This document shows, piece by piece, positions 1-7,836 of a stretch of 24,284 nucleotides of DNA; position 1 is the first letter of the stretch; each line of letters opens with the position of its first letter. The stretch is from assembly GCA_002412705.1 (NCBI GenBank), contig DHVO01000248.1:2089-26372 (forward strand), given 5' to 3'. The DNA is from Bacteroidales bacterium UBA5206. Its GTDB lineage: Bacteria > Bacteroidota > Bacteroidia > Bacteroidales > Tenuifilaceae. A model generated the notes under the pieces. It saw nothing but the letters and a program-made list of their open reading frames with translations. It was not told the DNA's origin and searched no databases. Made by a program: the position numbers and the translations under genes.

Positions 1-1343
1 AGCTCATCGGCATGTTTGTCAATAAAGTGCGTATCGTATTGCCCCTCCCTAAAGTCGTGGTTAAGCATAATCCGCTCAAGAAACTTAGTTGAAGTTTTAA
101 CTCCAGTTATTTTATACTCAAAAAGGGCGCGTCGCATACGATCTATTGCCTCTTGACGAGTTCGCCCCCAGGAAATAACCTTTGATATCATAGGATCGTA
201 GTACATTGGTATTTCGTACCCTTCGTAAACATAACCATCGGTTCTTATTCCTAGTCCATTTGGTTCACTAATATGCCTAATTACGCCGGGGCTGGGCATA
301 AAGCCATTAAAGGGATCTTCTGCCGAAATTCTACACTCAATGGAATGTCCAAACTGAAATAGCTCGTCCTGAGTAAAAGAGAGGGGTTTACCCGCAGCAA
401 TATTTATTTGCTCCTTTACAATATCTATACCTGTAGTTCTTTCGGTTATTGGGTGCTCCACCTGTAGGCGTGTATTCATCTCAAGAAAGTAAAAGTTCCT
501 ATTGGCATCAACCAAAAACTCAACTGTTCCTGCACCAACATAGCTCACTGATTTTGCGGCAGCAACAGCTGCATCACCCATTTGCTTTCGCAGCTCTGGT
601 GTAATGAATGGTGACGGAGTTTCCTCTACAACCTTTTGGTGTCTACGCTGAACGGAGCATTCCCTCTCAAAAAGATGAACAGTACTACCATGCTTGTCGG
701 CCATAATCTGGAACTCAATGTGATGAGGACCCTCAACATACTTCTCTATGTAAACGGTATCGTTTCCAAAAGCAGAAAGAGCCTCAGATTGAGCCAAACG
801 AAAAGCCTTGACTAGCTCCTTGGCATCCCTAACCAGCCTCATTCCCTTACCTCCACCTCCAGCAGAAGCCTTTATGATAACGGGTAAACCTATTTCCTCA
901 ACTACGCGTCGTAAGCCATCGCCTTCTAGGACTTTTTCATGGGTTCCAGGAACAACAGGTACACCTGCAGCAATCATTGTTTGTCTGGCTCGTATCTTAT
1001 CGCCCATTTGAGATATTGCCTGCCATGAAGGTCCAATAAATATTAGTCCAACACGCTCGCATTGCATAGCAAAATCGGCATTTTCTGAGAGAAAACCGTA
1101 GCCAGGATGAACAGCATCTGCACCTGAGACTAACGCAACATCAAGAATTCGTTCCACGTTTAGATAGCTCTCTCTAGATGGAGATGGCCCTACGTAATAC
1201 GCTTCGTCGGCATACCGTACATGCATGGCAGCCCTGTCGGCATCAGAAAAAATCGCAACAGTCCTAATATCTAACTCCCTACACGATCTGATAACCCTTA
1301 CAGCTATCTCCCCTCTATTGGCTATTAACACTTTTCTTATCAT
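1..1343 (-). CDS. accC: Biotin carboxylase subunit (acetyl-CoA/propionyl-CoA/pyruvate carboxylase type), 3' end outside window
   Basis: Catalyses ATP- and bicarbonate-dependent carboxylation of biotin on a carrier protein, the first half-reaction of acyl-CoA or pyruvate carboxylases, in the cytosol. The frame opens at ATG 1343 with MIRKVLIANRGEIAVRVIR, the usual N-terminus of the family, and stays open to the left edge (447 codons seen). Visible motifs are HPGYGFLSEN (about residues 79-88), the ATP-grasp glycine loop ASAGGGGKGM (159-168) and the signature EMNTRLQVEHP (288-298). The visible end, MRRALFEYKITGVKT followed by FREGQYDTHFIDKH, belongs to the biotin carboxylase C-terminal domain. 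E. coli AccC has 449 residues, while many Bacteroidetes homologues have about 500, so roughly 50 codons may be missing. The acyl substrate cannot be decided because the carrier and carboxyltransferase genes are outside the window; accC is the generic symbol. Confidence 0.93.
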   Translation of the reverse strand, partial: MIRKVLIANRGEIAVRVIRSCRELDIRTVAIFSDADRAAMHVRYADEAYYVGPSPSRESYLNVERILDVALVSGADAVHPGYGFLSENADFAMQCERVGLIFIGPSWQAISQMGDKIRARQTMIAAGVPVVPGTHEKVLEGDGLRRVVEEIGLPVIIKASAGGGGKGMRLVRDAKELVKAFRLAQSEALSAFGNDTVYIEKYVEGPHHIEFQIMADKHGSTVHLFERECSVQRRHQKVVEETPSPFITPELRKQMGDAAVAAAKSVSYVGAGTVEFLVDANRNFYFLEMNTRLQVEHPITERTTGIDIVKEQINIAAGKPLSFTQDELFQFGHSIECRISAEDPFNGFMPSPGVIRHISEPNGLGIRTDGYVYEGYEIPMYYDPMISKVISWGRTRQEAIDRMRRALFEYKITGVKTSTKFLERIMLNHDFREGQYDTHFIDKHADE

Positions 1344-1380
1344 ACCTATGAATATTACAACCGAGCTAAAATACATTTTT

Positions 1381-1428
1381 TTATGCTTTACAGCATGTTT
1401 TTATGCGTTTAATTATGTTTTTCAGCAT
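1381..1428. promoter_or_regulatory. Candidate operator: two near-identical 16-base palindromic repeats upstream of accC
   Basis: TTATGCTTTACAGCAT (1381-1396) and TTATGTTTTTCAGCAT (1413-1428) agree at 14 of 16 positions and start 32 bp apart, about three helical turns. The first contains the inverted repeat ATGCT-ttac-AGCAT; the second has the same arms with one mismatch. A partial copy, TTATGCG, lies between them at 1401-1407. The pair sits 38-85 bp upstream of the accC start, in an AT-rich stretch with no gene. This arrangement would suit a dimeric regulator binding one face of the helix, but that is inference. No regulator gene is present in the window. Confidence 0.35.
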
Positions 1429-1455
1429 ATATTTTAATCGCAACCCCCTATTCTA

Positions 1456-1495
1456 AATAAAAAAATCCCCAATGGAATAAGCCATTGGGGATTTT
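1456..1495 (-). terminator. Intrinsic terminator of mutS
   Basis: A perfect 14-bp stem, AAAATCCCCAATGG (1462-1475) with CCATTGGGGATTTT (1482-1495), closes a 6-base loop. On the minus strand it is followed by a run of T residues. It begins 17 bp after the mutS stop codon, so it ends the mutS transcript and separates it from accC. Confidence 0.88.
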
Positions 1496-1511
1496 GAAAT
1501 ACCTATATAAC

Positions 1512-4124
1512 CTAAAGTCCTGTAATTCTTTTTATCTCGTTTAGCTTATTCAGAGCCTCTACTGGGGTTAAATTGTTAATGTCAAGCTTTGCAATTTGAT
1601 CACGAACTTGTTTTAGGACTGGATCGTCAAGTTGGAAGAAACTAAGCTGCATACCCTCTCTGTGGGAACCTATCTCCTTTACGGGCTTGTGGAGCTCATG
1701 CTTTTGCTGGGCAGTTTCGAGCTGTGCAAGTATCTCTCCGGCGCGTTTTACCACACTAGGTGGCATACCCGCCATGCGGGCAACATGAATACCAAAACTA
1801 TGTTCACTGCCTCCGCGTACCAGTTTTCTAAGGAAGATAACCTTATTATCCAGCTCTCTAACCGATACATTATAATTCTTTATGCGGCCAAAGCTGCTCT
1901 CCATTTCATTAAGTTCATGGTAATGGGTAGCAAACAGGGTTTTAGCCTTTCCATGTGGATTTTCGTGTATGTACTCAGCCATTGCCCAAGCAATAGAAAT
2001 TCCATCGTAAGTTGATGTGCCACGACCAATCTCATCAAGCAGAATAAGGCTTCGCTGAGATATGTTATTCAGAATACTAGCCGCCTCGTGCATCTCAACC
2101 ATAAAAGTTGACTCACCCTGTGATATGTTATCGGAAGCCCCTACCCTGGTGAAAATTTTATCAACATAGCCTATTTGAGCCCTTCTTGCAGGTACAAACG
2201 ACCCCATTTGCGCAAGTAGCACAATGAGTGCAGTTTGTCTCAGCAGGGCCGATTTACCCGACATGTTAGGACCAGTAATAACAATAATCTGTTGCTCTTT
2301 TGCATCTAAAAAAACATCGTTATCTACATAAACCTCACCTAAGGGCAGCATTTGCTCAATAACGGGATGTCGTCCACCTTCAATCTTTAGCTCATCCGTA
2401 GTGTTAACCTCTGGCTTGGAGTAGCTGTACTCTACAGCACACCGCGTAAACGAGAGTAAACAATCCAGCTGGGCAACCAAGGCTGCATTTAGCTGAATTG
2501 GAGCAATATACTCGGCTAAGCTATGCACTAAATCTTGATAGATTTGAAACTCAATGGAGGCAATTTTCTCCTCGGCACCAAGAATTTTGGCCTCATACTC
2601 CTTTAGTTCCTCCGTTATGTAACGCTCGGCCGAAACCAGCGTTTGCTTACGAATCCAATCGGATGGAACTTTATCCTTATGGGTGTTTCGAACCTCTATA
2701 TAGTAGCCAAAAACATTATTGAAGCTAACCTTAAGCGAAGGAATACCTGTACGCTCGGATTCCCTTTGCTGCAACTTTACTAGGTAATCCTTACCAGAGT
2801 AAAGAATATCCCTTAGCTCATCTAAATCAGCATTAACGCCACTCGCAATTACTTGCCCTTTATTGAGCTGAGCAGGTGGTTCGGGAACAACCTCACGATT
2901 TATCCTATCACAAATACGTGCGCAGGGATTTATTTGCTCTGCTATACGCTGCAAAGTAGGCTCTAGAGATGCATCGCAAACTTCCTTTATGGGAACAAGG
3001 GCAAGCAGCGCATTTTTAAGTTGAACTATCTCCCTTGGGGCAATGCGGCCAACGGCTGCTTTAGATATAACACGCTCTAAATCGCCTATATCCCTAATCT
3101 TATCAAGAAGCAACTCCCTTACCTCAATTTTCTGTATAAAGAAATCGACAACGTTCAAACGCTCATTTATTGCAGTTACATCTTTGAGCGGAAGAGCGAC
3201 CCATCGTTTTAGCAGCCTGCCTCCCATTGGAGAAACAGTTTTGTCTATAACATCGATAAGCGTCTTGGCACCTTCATTTACTGAACCAAAAAGTTCTAAG
3301 TTACGAATAGTGAACTTATCGAGCCAAACATACTTATCCTCATCAATTCTAGAGATACTAGAAATATGTGACACTTGATGATGCTGTGTCATTTCCAAGT
3401 AGTAAAGAATCGCGCCAGCAGAAACCACACCTAATCGGTAATCCTGAATGCCAAATCCTTTTAAGGAACTTGTTTGGAAATGTTTTAGCAGCTTCTCCTC
3501 AGCTGCATCAGAGTTAAAAACCCACTCGTCGAGTTTATAAACATAGAGTTTACTGCCAAAAGCCTCAGCAAACGACTGGTTATGCGAACGTTCAACAAGG
3601 ACTTCCTTTGGAGCAAAGTTGGTAAGTAACTTATCAACATACTCTAAAGAACCTTCGGATACATAAAACTCTCCGGTGCTAATATCAAGAAAAGCAACCC
3701 CTGCGTATTTTTTATCAAAGTGCACGCAGGCAAGGAAGTTGTTTTCCTTTCGGTCGAGCACATTATCGTTCATTGATACCCCAGGAGTTACAAGTTCTGT
3801 AATCCCTCGTTTAACAATGGTTTTTGTCTGCTTAGGGTCTTCTAGCTGCTCACAAATAGCAACCCTTTGCCCTGCACGTACAAGCTTTGGCAAGTAGGTA
3901 TCCAATGCGTGATGAGGAAACCCAGCAAGTTCAACAGAACTAGCTGAGCCATTAGCTCTCTTTGTAAGAGTGATACCTAAAATCTCAGAAGCACTAATGG
4001 CATCTTCCCCAAAAGTCTCATAAAAATCACCAACTCTAAAAAGCAGAATCGCATCGGGATGTTTCCTCTTGATGGTTAAATACTGCTTCATTAAGGGCGT
4101 TTCAACAATATCGGCTTTTGACAC
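1512..4124 (-). CDS. mutS: DNA mismatch repair protein MutS
   Basis: MutS binds base mismatches and small loops in newly replicated DNA as a dimer and, using ATP, recruits MutL. The 870 residues match the usual length (E. coli 853). The mismatch-wedge motif F-x-E is present as GDFYETF (Phe34, Glu36). The Walker A loop GPNMSGKS lies at 618-625, followed by TFMVEMHEAASIL, Walker B LILLDEIGRGTSTYDG and TLFATHYHEL. The C-terminus ends in the short helical dimerisation segment (LTPVEALNKLNEIKRITGL). The start is GTG at 4124: the frame has no ATG upstream, and the next ATG (residue 12) would remove the beginning of the conserved N-terminal domain. Bacteroidetes homologues also begin with a similar DIVETPLMKQY stretch. 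Monocistronic, with its own promoter and terminator. Confidence 0.97.
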   Translation of the reverse strand: MSKADIVETPLMKQYLTIKRKHPDAILLFRVGDFYETFGEDAISASEILGITLTKRANGSASSVELAGFPHHALDTYLPKLVRAGQRVAICEQLEDPKQTKTIVKRGITELVTPGVSMNDNVLDRKENNFLACVHFDKKYAGVAFLDISTGEFYVSEGSLEYVDKLLTNFAPKEVLVERSHNQSFAEAFGSKLYVYKLDEWVFNSDAAEEKLLKHFQTSSLKGFGIQDYRLGVVSAGAILYYLEMTQHHQVSHISSISRIDEDKYVWLDKFTIRNLELFGSVNEGAKTLIDVIDKTVSPMGGRLLKRWVALPLKDVTAINERLNVVDFFIQKIEVRELLLDKIRDIGDLERVISKAAVGRIAPREIVQLKNALLALVPIKEVCDASLEPTLQRIAEQINPCARICDRINREVVPEPPAQLNKGQVIASGVNADLDELRDILYSGKDYLVKLQQRESERTGIPSLKVSFNNVFGYYIEVRNTHKDKVPSDWIRKQTLVSAERYITEELKEYEAKILGAEEKIASIEFQIYQDLVHSLAEYIAPIQLNAALVAQLDCLLSFTRCAVEYSYSKPEVNTTDELKIEGGRHPVIEQMLPLGEVYVDNDVFLDAKEQQIIVITGPNMSGKSALLRQTALIVLLAQMGSFVPARRAQIGYVDKIFTRVGASDNISQGESTFMVEMHEAASILNNISQRSLILLDEIGRGTSTYDGISIAWAMAEYIHENPHGKAKTLFATHYHELNEMESSFGRIKNYNVSVRELDNKVIFLRKLVRGGSEHSFGIHVARMAGMPPSVVKRAGEILAQLETAQQKHELHKPVKEIGSHREGMQLSFFQLDDPVLKQVRDQIAKLDINNLTPVEALNKLNEIKRITGL

Positions 4125-4170
4125 AGGAGTAGTTTTGTTTAAAAAAATAATTGTTATCGTTAAACCTTTG

Positions 4171-4203
4171 CAAAGTTAGAAAATCCTACTTAGGCATGGC
4201 AAA
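4171..4203 (-). promoter_or_regulatory. Bacteroidetes-type promoter of mutS
   Basis: On the minus strand a TTTG element (4203-4200) and TAACTTTG (4178-4171) are separated by 21 bp. This matches the Bacteroidetes primary sigma consensus TTTG / TAnnTTTG. Transcription would begin about 40 nt before the GTG start at 4124. Confidence 0.65.
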
Positions 4204-4316
4204 AGCAAACGATACAAGTTGTTAACATATTTTAACGGCTATTCAACACCAACGTGCTATTAAACCTGTTTTTATATTAGGTTTAAAAAAAGGTGTTATA
4301 TAGTTTTGCAAAAGAA

Positions 4317-4348
4317 AGATTCCCTGATCGGGCAAGATCAGGGAATCT
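4317..4348 (-). terminator. Hairpin, possible terminator
   Basis: A perfect 13-bp stem, AGATTCCCTGATC (4317-4329) with GATCAGGGAATCT (4336-4348), and a 6-base loop. On the minus strand it is followed by a T-rich stretch (TTCTTTT), so it could act as a terminator in that direction, although no nearby gene clearly needs it. Confidence 0.45.
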
Positions 4349-4494
4349 GCAGATGGGTTTAAGGTATTAGTTTGGGTTGGGAAAAAAGACGTCGGTAAAT
4401 TTATGTTTTTTTCAACAATCAGCACAAATTTTAGGTTTACAAATTGGGTACCCCGATAATTTTTTCCAAAATAATTATACCCTCCCACTGCAAT

Positions 4495-4520
4495 AAAGCC
4501 CCCTGAATAAGGGGGCTTTT
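4495..4520. terminator. Hairpin with T tails, possibly bidirectional terminator
   Basis: AAAGCCCCC (4495-4503) pairs with GGGGGCTTT (4511-4519) around a 7-base loop. Six G-C pairs form the core. On the plus strand it is followed by TTTT including the stem end, on the minus strand by TTTATT. It may be a back-up terminator for the gene at 4743-5411. Confidence 0.45.
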
Positions 4521-4686
4521 GATTATGAGGTAGTTGCATGTATGAAATATATTTTTTAAAAAAACCATTTATAGATATTTTCTATATGCAAGAAAACAAG
4601 ATGCCAGAAGAAATTGAACACTATTAATTAAGACTAGGAACAACGTGATAAAAGACAAATCAAGAAAAACTGCCCTTCTAAACCTA

Positions 4687-4720
4687 AATAAAAAAGGCCA
4701 TCTTTAATAAGACAGCCCTT
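4687..4720 (-). terminator. Intrinsic terminator of the 4743-5411 gene
   Basis: On the minus strand AAGGGCTGTCTT pairs with AAGATGGCCTT, with one bulged G and two G-T pairs, and is followed directly by six T residues in all and ATTT. It begins 22 bp after the stop codon of the secreted-protein gene. Confidence 0.65.
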
Positions 4721-4742
4721 ATACTCATTCAAAATCAACCAC

Positions 4743-5411
4743 TTACTCCTTGTTAAAGAAATCAAGAATTTTTAAAAGACTATCGGGGTTTGTCCATTCT
4801 ATTTTATTTGCCTTTACAAATTTTTTAAATTCTGAAGCTTCCTGTTTTTCAAGTTTAGAAAGAATATCCTTCTTTTTAGCGGGATATACTACCCCTTTTG
4901 TTACGATAAAATATTTATACTTAAGAGGTAAATGCAACCCGTTAACCCTATTCTGCCTCAATTCCATATGGTTGATTATATTCTTTCCTCCAATATTAAT
5001 TGACGACAATTTCATGGTAGCAGAGGAATTTGAGGAACCACCATAAGCACCAGATGAATTAAGTAGTTTGTCAAAATCACCAAGGATAAGTGTTGCAACA
5101 AAACCACGAGATTCACTGCCAATAACTTTCATAATCTGACCCATAAAATTCATGTATGTATCAGACTCAATCTTAACAATTAATACATCATAAGAGTTGG
5201 CTTCTTTAATAATCCCTTTCTCTAAATAATGCAATTTGCTCTCTTGTACATGAATATTAAAGTGTCCTTTGTGTTCCTGTCCACCAGGAACAATCAAAGT
5301 TCCCTCCATGAACTCAGGATAAACATAAGGCCAAAGTGTTGTACATTCTTGCCCTATAGATGAAAAGAATGTTGCTACAACAAAGCCTATTAATAAGATT
5401 AGTCTTTTCAT
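4743..5411 (-). CDS. Secreted protein of unknown function
   Basis: I do not recognise this 222-residue protein. The first 20 residues (MKRLILLIGFVVATFFSSIG) form a clear Sec signal peptide: two basic residues, a hydrophobic core, then a small-residue site before Gln-Glu. There is no lipobox; the single Cys near the N-terminus follows Q-E and is not in lipobox context. The mature part looks mainly beta-stranded, with a Gly/Ser-rich loop at about residues 120-130 and a lysine-rich C-terminal helical part from about 177 to the end. It is therefore probably periplasmic or outside the cell. It follows the Calx-beta lipoprotein gene by 89 bp, but a strong terminator lies between them, so it is probably a separate unit. 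I could not find a good promoter in the short gap. Confidence 0.8.
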   Translation of the reverse strand: MKRLILLIGFVVATFFSSIGQECTTLWPYVYPEFMEGTLIVPGGQEHKGHFNIHVQESKLHYLEKGIIKEANSYDVLIVKIESDTYMNFMGQIMKVIGSESRGFVATLILGDFDKLLNSSGAYGGSSNSSATMKLSSINIGGKNIINHMELRQNRVNGLHLPLKYKYFIVTKGVVYPAKKKDILSKLEKQEASEFKKFVKANKIEWTNPDSLLKILDFFNKE

Positions 5412-5452
5412 AATTCTGCAGTATTAATATTCAATATTCAGTTAAAAGGCAT

Positions 5453-5487
5453 GAAAAAAAGAAGGCTTCTTTTTCAAGAAGCCTTCT
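5453..5487 (-). terminator. Intrinsic terminator of the SusCD operon
   Basis: GAAGGCTTCTT (5461-5471) pairs perfectly with AAGAAGCCTTC (5476-5486) around a 4-base loop. On the minus strand a run of seven T residues follows. It lies 14 bp after the stop of the last operon gene and is the strongest terminator in the window. Confidence 0.9.
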
Positions 5488-5500
5488 CTTTATTAAGCAA

Positions 5501-6370
5501 TTACTTCTTAGTCCAAGTCATTCCTGGATTTATAACATCCCATCCACCTGTAGCATCAGTAACATAAGCACCTAGGTCAAATGTCAAAACTTTGCCATCA
5601 TCAGAGATTGAAGCAATAATATTTCCAGTTTCTACTACATCAAGAGCAGCTGTAAGACCATATAAGAAAATATCATTACCATCATATTGATAAACACACT
5701 TTTGTCCAATAGGAATAGCAATTTGAGATTTCTCGGCATTAACAACACCATAAAATCTTGTGTCGTTATTAGGCATTACATATCCGTACTTAGTGAAACC
5801 ATAAACTAGACTATTGATCTTTAGAACGGTTACATCACTAGGATCTTTCTCGATCAATACAGTCCACTCAACATCACCAAAGTATTCAGAACTAGCAGTA
5901 GCAGTCCATTCACCTAAGAATTTAGAAAGTGGGTGATCCTTGTCCTTAATAGTAACAGTACAAACACTCTCTGCACTTGGTTTAACGGTTCCTTCGCTAG
6001 ATAATTCGATGCTGAAATTTAAGTCTCCAGTAAATACCCCAGGATTGTTAATGATGTTAATAACAATATTCTGAGTGCGATTATCAGCATCAAAACTTAG
6101 AGTAGCGGTAGCATCTGCTAGAGTAAAGTTTACTCCCTGCTTTGCAGTACCATCTTTAACAACGTATGTAACACTAGTTGTCATCCCTTTTAAAGAAGCA
6201 AGGGTTACAGGAATACTTAAAGTTGCTCCATCCTCATTAACCGATAGAGCAGCCTTGTTGAAAGCAACAAAGGCATTGCTATCACTGAATGTTGGCATTT
6301 CATTCAAATCATCGCAAGATGTAAAGAATGCCAACATTGCTATAGTCATTAAACTTAGAAACTTTCTCAT
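5501..6370 (-). CDS. Calx-beta domain surface lipoprotein, third gene of SusCD operon
   Basis: A 289-residue lipoprotein. The signal peptide MRKFLSLMTIAMLAFFTSC ends in a lipobox with Cys19. The following D-D-L-N-E is acidic, as in the export signal that sends Bacteroidetes lipoproteins to the cell surface. Residues of about 30-145 resemble a Calx-beta domain: FVAFNKAALSVNEDGATLSI, then TAKQGVNFTL and a final VCTVTIKDKDHPLS strand. The C-terminal half is a separate beta-rich domain of unknown role (FLGEWTATASSEYFGD onward). The frame extends 14 codons further upstream, but that would overlap the SusD stop and precede the signal peptide, so ATG 6370 is chosen; this leaves a 19-bp gap to SusD. 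Proteins in this position usually bind the same substrate as SusD at the surface. The substrate is unknown. Confidence 0.85.
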   Translation of the reverse strand: MRKFLSLMTIAMLAFFTSCDDLNEMPTFSDSNAFVAFNKAALSVNEDGATLSIPVTLASLKGMTTSVTYVVKDGTAKQGVNFTLADATATLSFDADNRTQNIVINIINNPGVFTGDLNFSIELSSEGTVKPSAESVCTVTIKDKDHPLSKFLGEWTATASSEYFGDVEWTVLIEKDPSDVTVLKINSLVYGFTKYGYVMPNNDTRFYGVVNAEKSQIAIPIGQKCVYQYDGNDIFLYGLTAALDVVETGNIIASISDDGKVLTFDLGAYVTDATGGWDVINPGMTWTKK

Positions 6371-6389
6371 GTCGTTATATCTTAATATT

Positions 6390-7817
6390 TTAATAACCAT
6401 CATTTTGAACAAGATTCTTGTTCACATCAATTTCTCTTTGAGGAATTGGTAATGCCCATAGGTAACTACCAGCCTCAAGAGGCTTATCAGAACGAAGAGA
6501 AGGACGGTTTGTACGAGCATAGTCAAACCATATGTGACCTTCAAACGCTAATTCTTTACGTCTTTCGTTGAATACAACATCAGCACCAACTGAAGCGTAA
6601 GGAGCAAGACCACGGTTTGTAACAATCTGATTGATGTCGCCTAGAGCACTAGCACCAGTAACAACAGCACCGTTCACAATTGCTTCAGCTCTATTAAGAT
6701 ACATCTCAGATAGACGTAGAACGATTACGTTATTAACGTCAGGAGTACTTAAAGCATCTCCTAAACCTTTACCTGCATACTTAGTTGTCCATAGAGAACC
6801 AGATACATTGTCAGCATCAGTTCTGAATAGGTTTCCACGAACATCACCAGCATCATATAATGCAGTTAGGTCAGGATGAGCAGCACAGTCAGCGTAACCA
6901 AGAGGATTAGTCATGTGAGAAGGGCCCTCCCAGAAACCATCATATTCGTTTGATCTAATACCATAAACTTCAAAAATAACCTCACCACCATTACCAGCAA
7001 CATCCTTTGTCCAAACGCCAGGAAGTTGGCCTGCATTCCACATTGCGAAATCGGCATTATTGATAACTTTTGTAGCGTAATCAGCTGCAAGTTGCCACTT
7101 TTGGCTATATAAATAAGCACGGCTTAAAAGAGCCTGAATAGCAGGAAGAGTAACAACTGCTTTAGAATCGGTTACACCAGCACGAGCATAATCAGGATCA
7201 ATAATAGACTCTGCTTCAAGAAGATCTGCAATTATCTGATCGTAAACCTGAGCTACAGTATTTCTAGCAGGCATCTCTTGTGCACTTACGTCAGTTTTTA
7301 AAATAATTGGAATACCAGGAGCAGATGGGTTCTTTGCATATGAAGGTGCATATAAACGAACCATATCAAAATGAGCAAGAGCTCTTAAGAATAATGCTTC
7401 TGCTTTTAAATTATTTAGATCCTGAGCTGTAACATCACCTACATCCTTACCTGGAAGGTTTTCAATAACGTTATTAGCTGCAGAAATCATAAAATAAGCA
7501 AACCCCCAAAGGCCTGAAGTAGTTGTTGGGCTGTATGAAAGTGAATGAGGAACTAACATACGACCAGAAGTGAAATCGGAATTGGTTGGTAATGTTGCAT
7601 TTCCTGCACGCATTTCTGCCTCAAGTACATAGAAAGCACCATACCAAGTTGTAGATGCCAATGGCGCATATGCTCCTGCCATGGCATTGTTTAGCCCGTT
7701 ATATGTAGAGAGCGTTATTTCGGTACTTTGATCCAACTTGGGAGCTTCTTCAAGAAAGCCTTCGCACCCAGTGAATAGTAACGAAATGAATAACAGTAAT
7801 ATAGTTGTTCTTTTCAT
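6390..7817 (-). CDS. SusD/RagB-family nutrient-binding outer-membrane lipoprotein
   Basis: SusD-like proteins sit as a lid on their SusC partner and capture oligosaccharides or peptides for import. At 475 residues it has typical length. The signal peptide ends in a lipobox, LLFTGC (Cys18). Family hallmarks are present: the RALAHFDMVRLYAP helix (145-158), RLSEMYLNRAEAIV, ERRKELAFEGHIWFDYAR, and the C-terminal motif LWALPIPQREIDVNKN with QNDGY at the end (453-475). It lies 19 bp after the SusC stop and 19 bp before the Calx-beta lipoprotein start, so the three genes form one transcript. The ligand cannot be read from sequence alone: no glycoside hydrolase, sulfatase, lyase or peptidase gene accompanies it. 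Confidence 0.95.
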   Translation of the reverse strand: MKRTTILLLFISLLFTGCEGFLEEAPKLDQSTEITLSTYNGLNNAMAGAYAPLASTTWYGAFYVLEAEMRAGNATLPTNSDFTSGRMLVPHSLSYSPTTTSGLWGFAYFMISAANNVIENLPGKDVGDVTAQDLNNLKAEALFLRALAHFDMVRLYAPSYAKNPSAPGIPIILKTDVSAQEMPARNTVAQVYDQIIADLLEAESIIDPDYARAGVTDSKAVVTLPAIQALLSRAYLYSQKWQLAADYATKVINNADFAMWNAGQLPGVWTKDVAGNGGEVIFEVYGIRSNEYDGFWEGPSHMTNPLGYADCAAHPDLTALYDAGDVRGNLFRTDADNVSGSLWTTKYAGKGLGDALSTPDVNNVIVLRLSEMYLNRAEAIVNGAVVTGASALGDINQIVTNRGLAPYASVGADVVFNERRKELAFEGHIWFDYARTNRPSLRSDKPLEAGSYLWALPIPQREIDVNKNLVQNDGY

Positions 7818-7836
7818 CTCTTTAGTTTTTTAAGAA

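Larger units (their letters stand above)
4204..4742. other. Intergenic region with tandem hairpins, no convincing gene
   Basis: This 0.5-kb stretch between the mutS promoter and the next minus-strand gene holds three hairpins, listed separately. A 98-codon minus-strand frame (4243-4539) runs through two of them. It has no recognisable domain, an unlikely composition and no promoter, so I do not call it. The rest is AT-rich and shows no other signal. Confidence 0.6.

Noticed and set aside
1632..2015. 127-codon plus-strand frame opposite mutS
   Set aside because: It lies wholly antisense to conserved MutS ATPase codons and has no promoter or domain.
4243..4539. 98-codon minus-strand open frame
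   Set aside because: It spans two perfect hairpins, has no recognisable domain or promoter, and lies in otherwise non-coding AT-rich DNA.
6371..6412. 14-codon upstream extension of the Calx-beta lipoprotein, overlapping the SusD gene
   Set aside because: The signal peptide and lipobox start at ATG 6370, and the 19-bp spacing then equals that between SusC and SusD.
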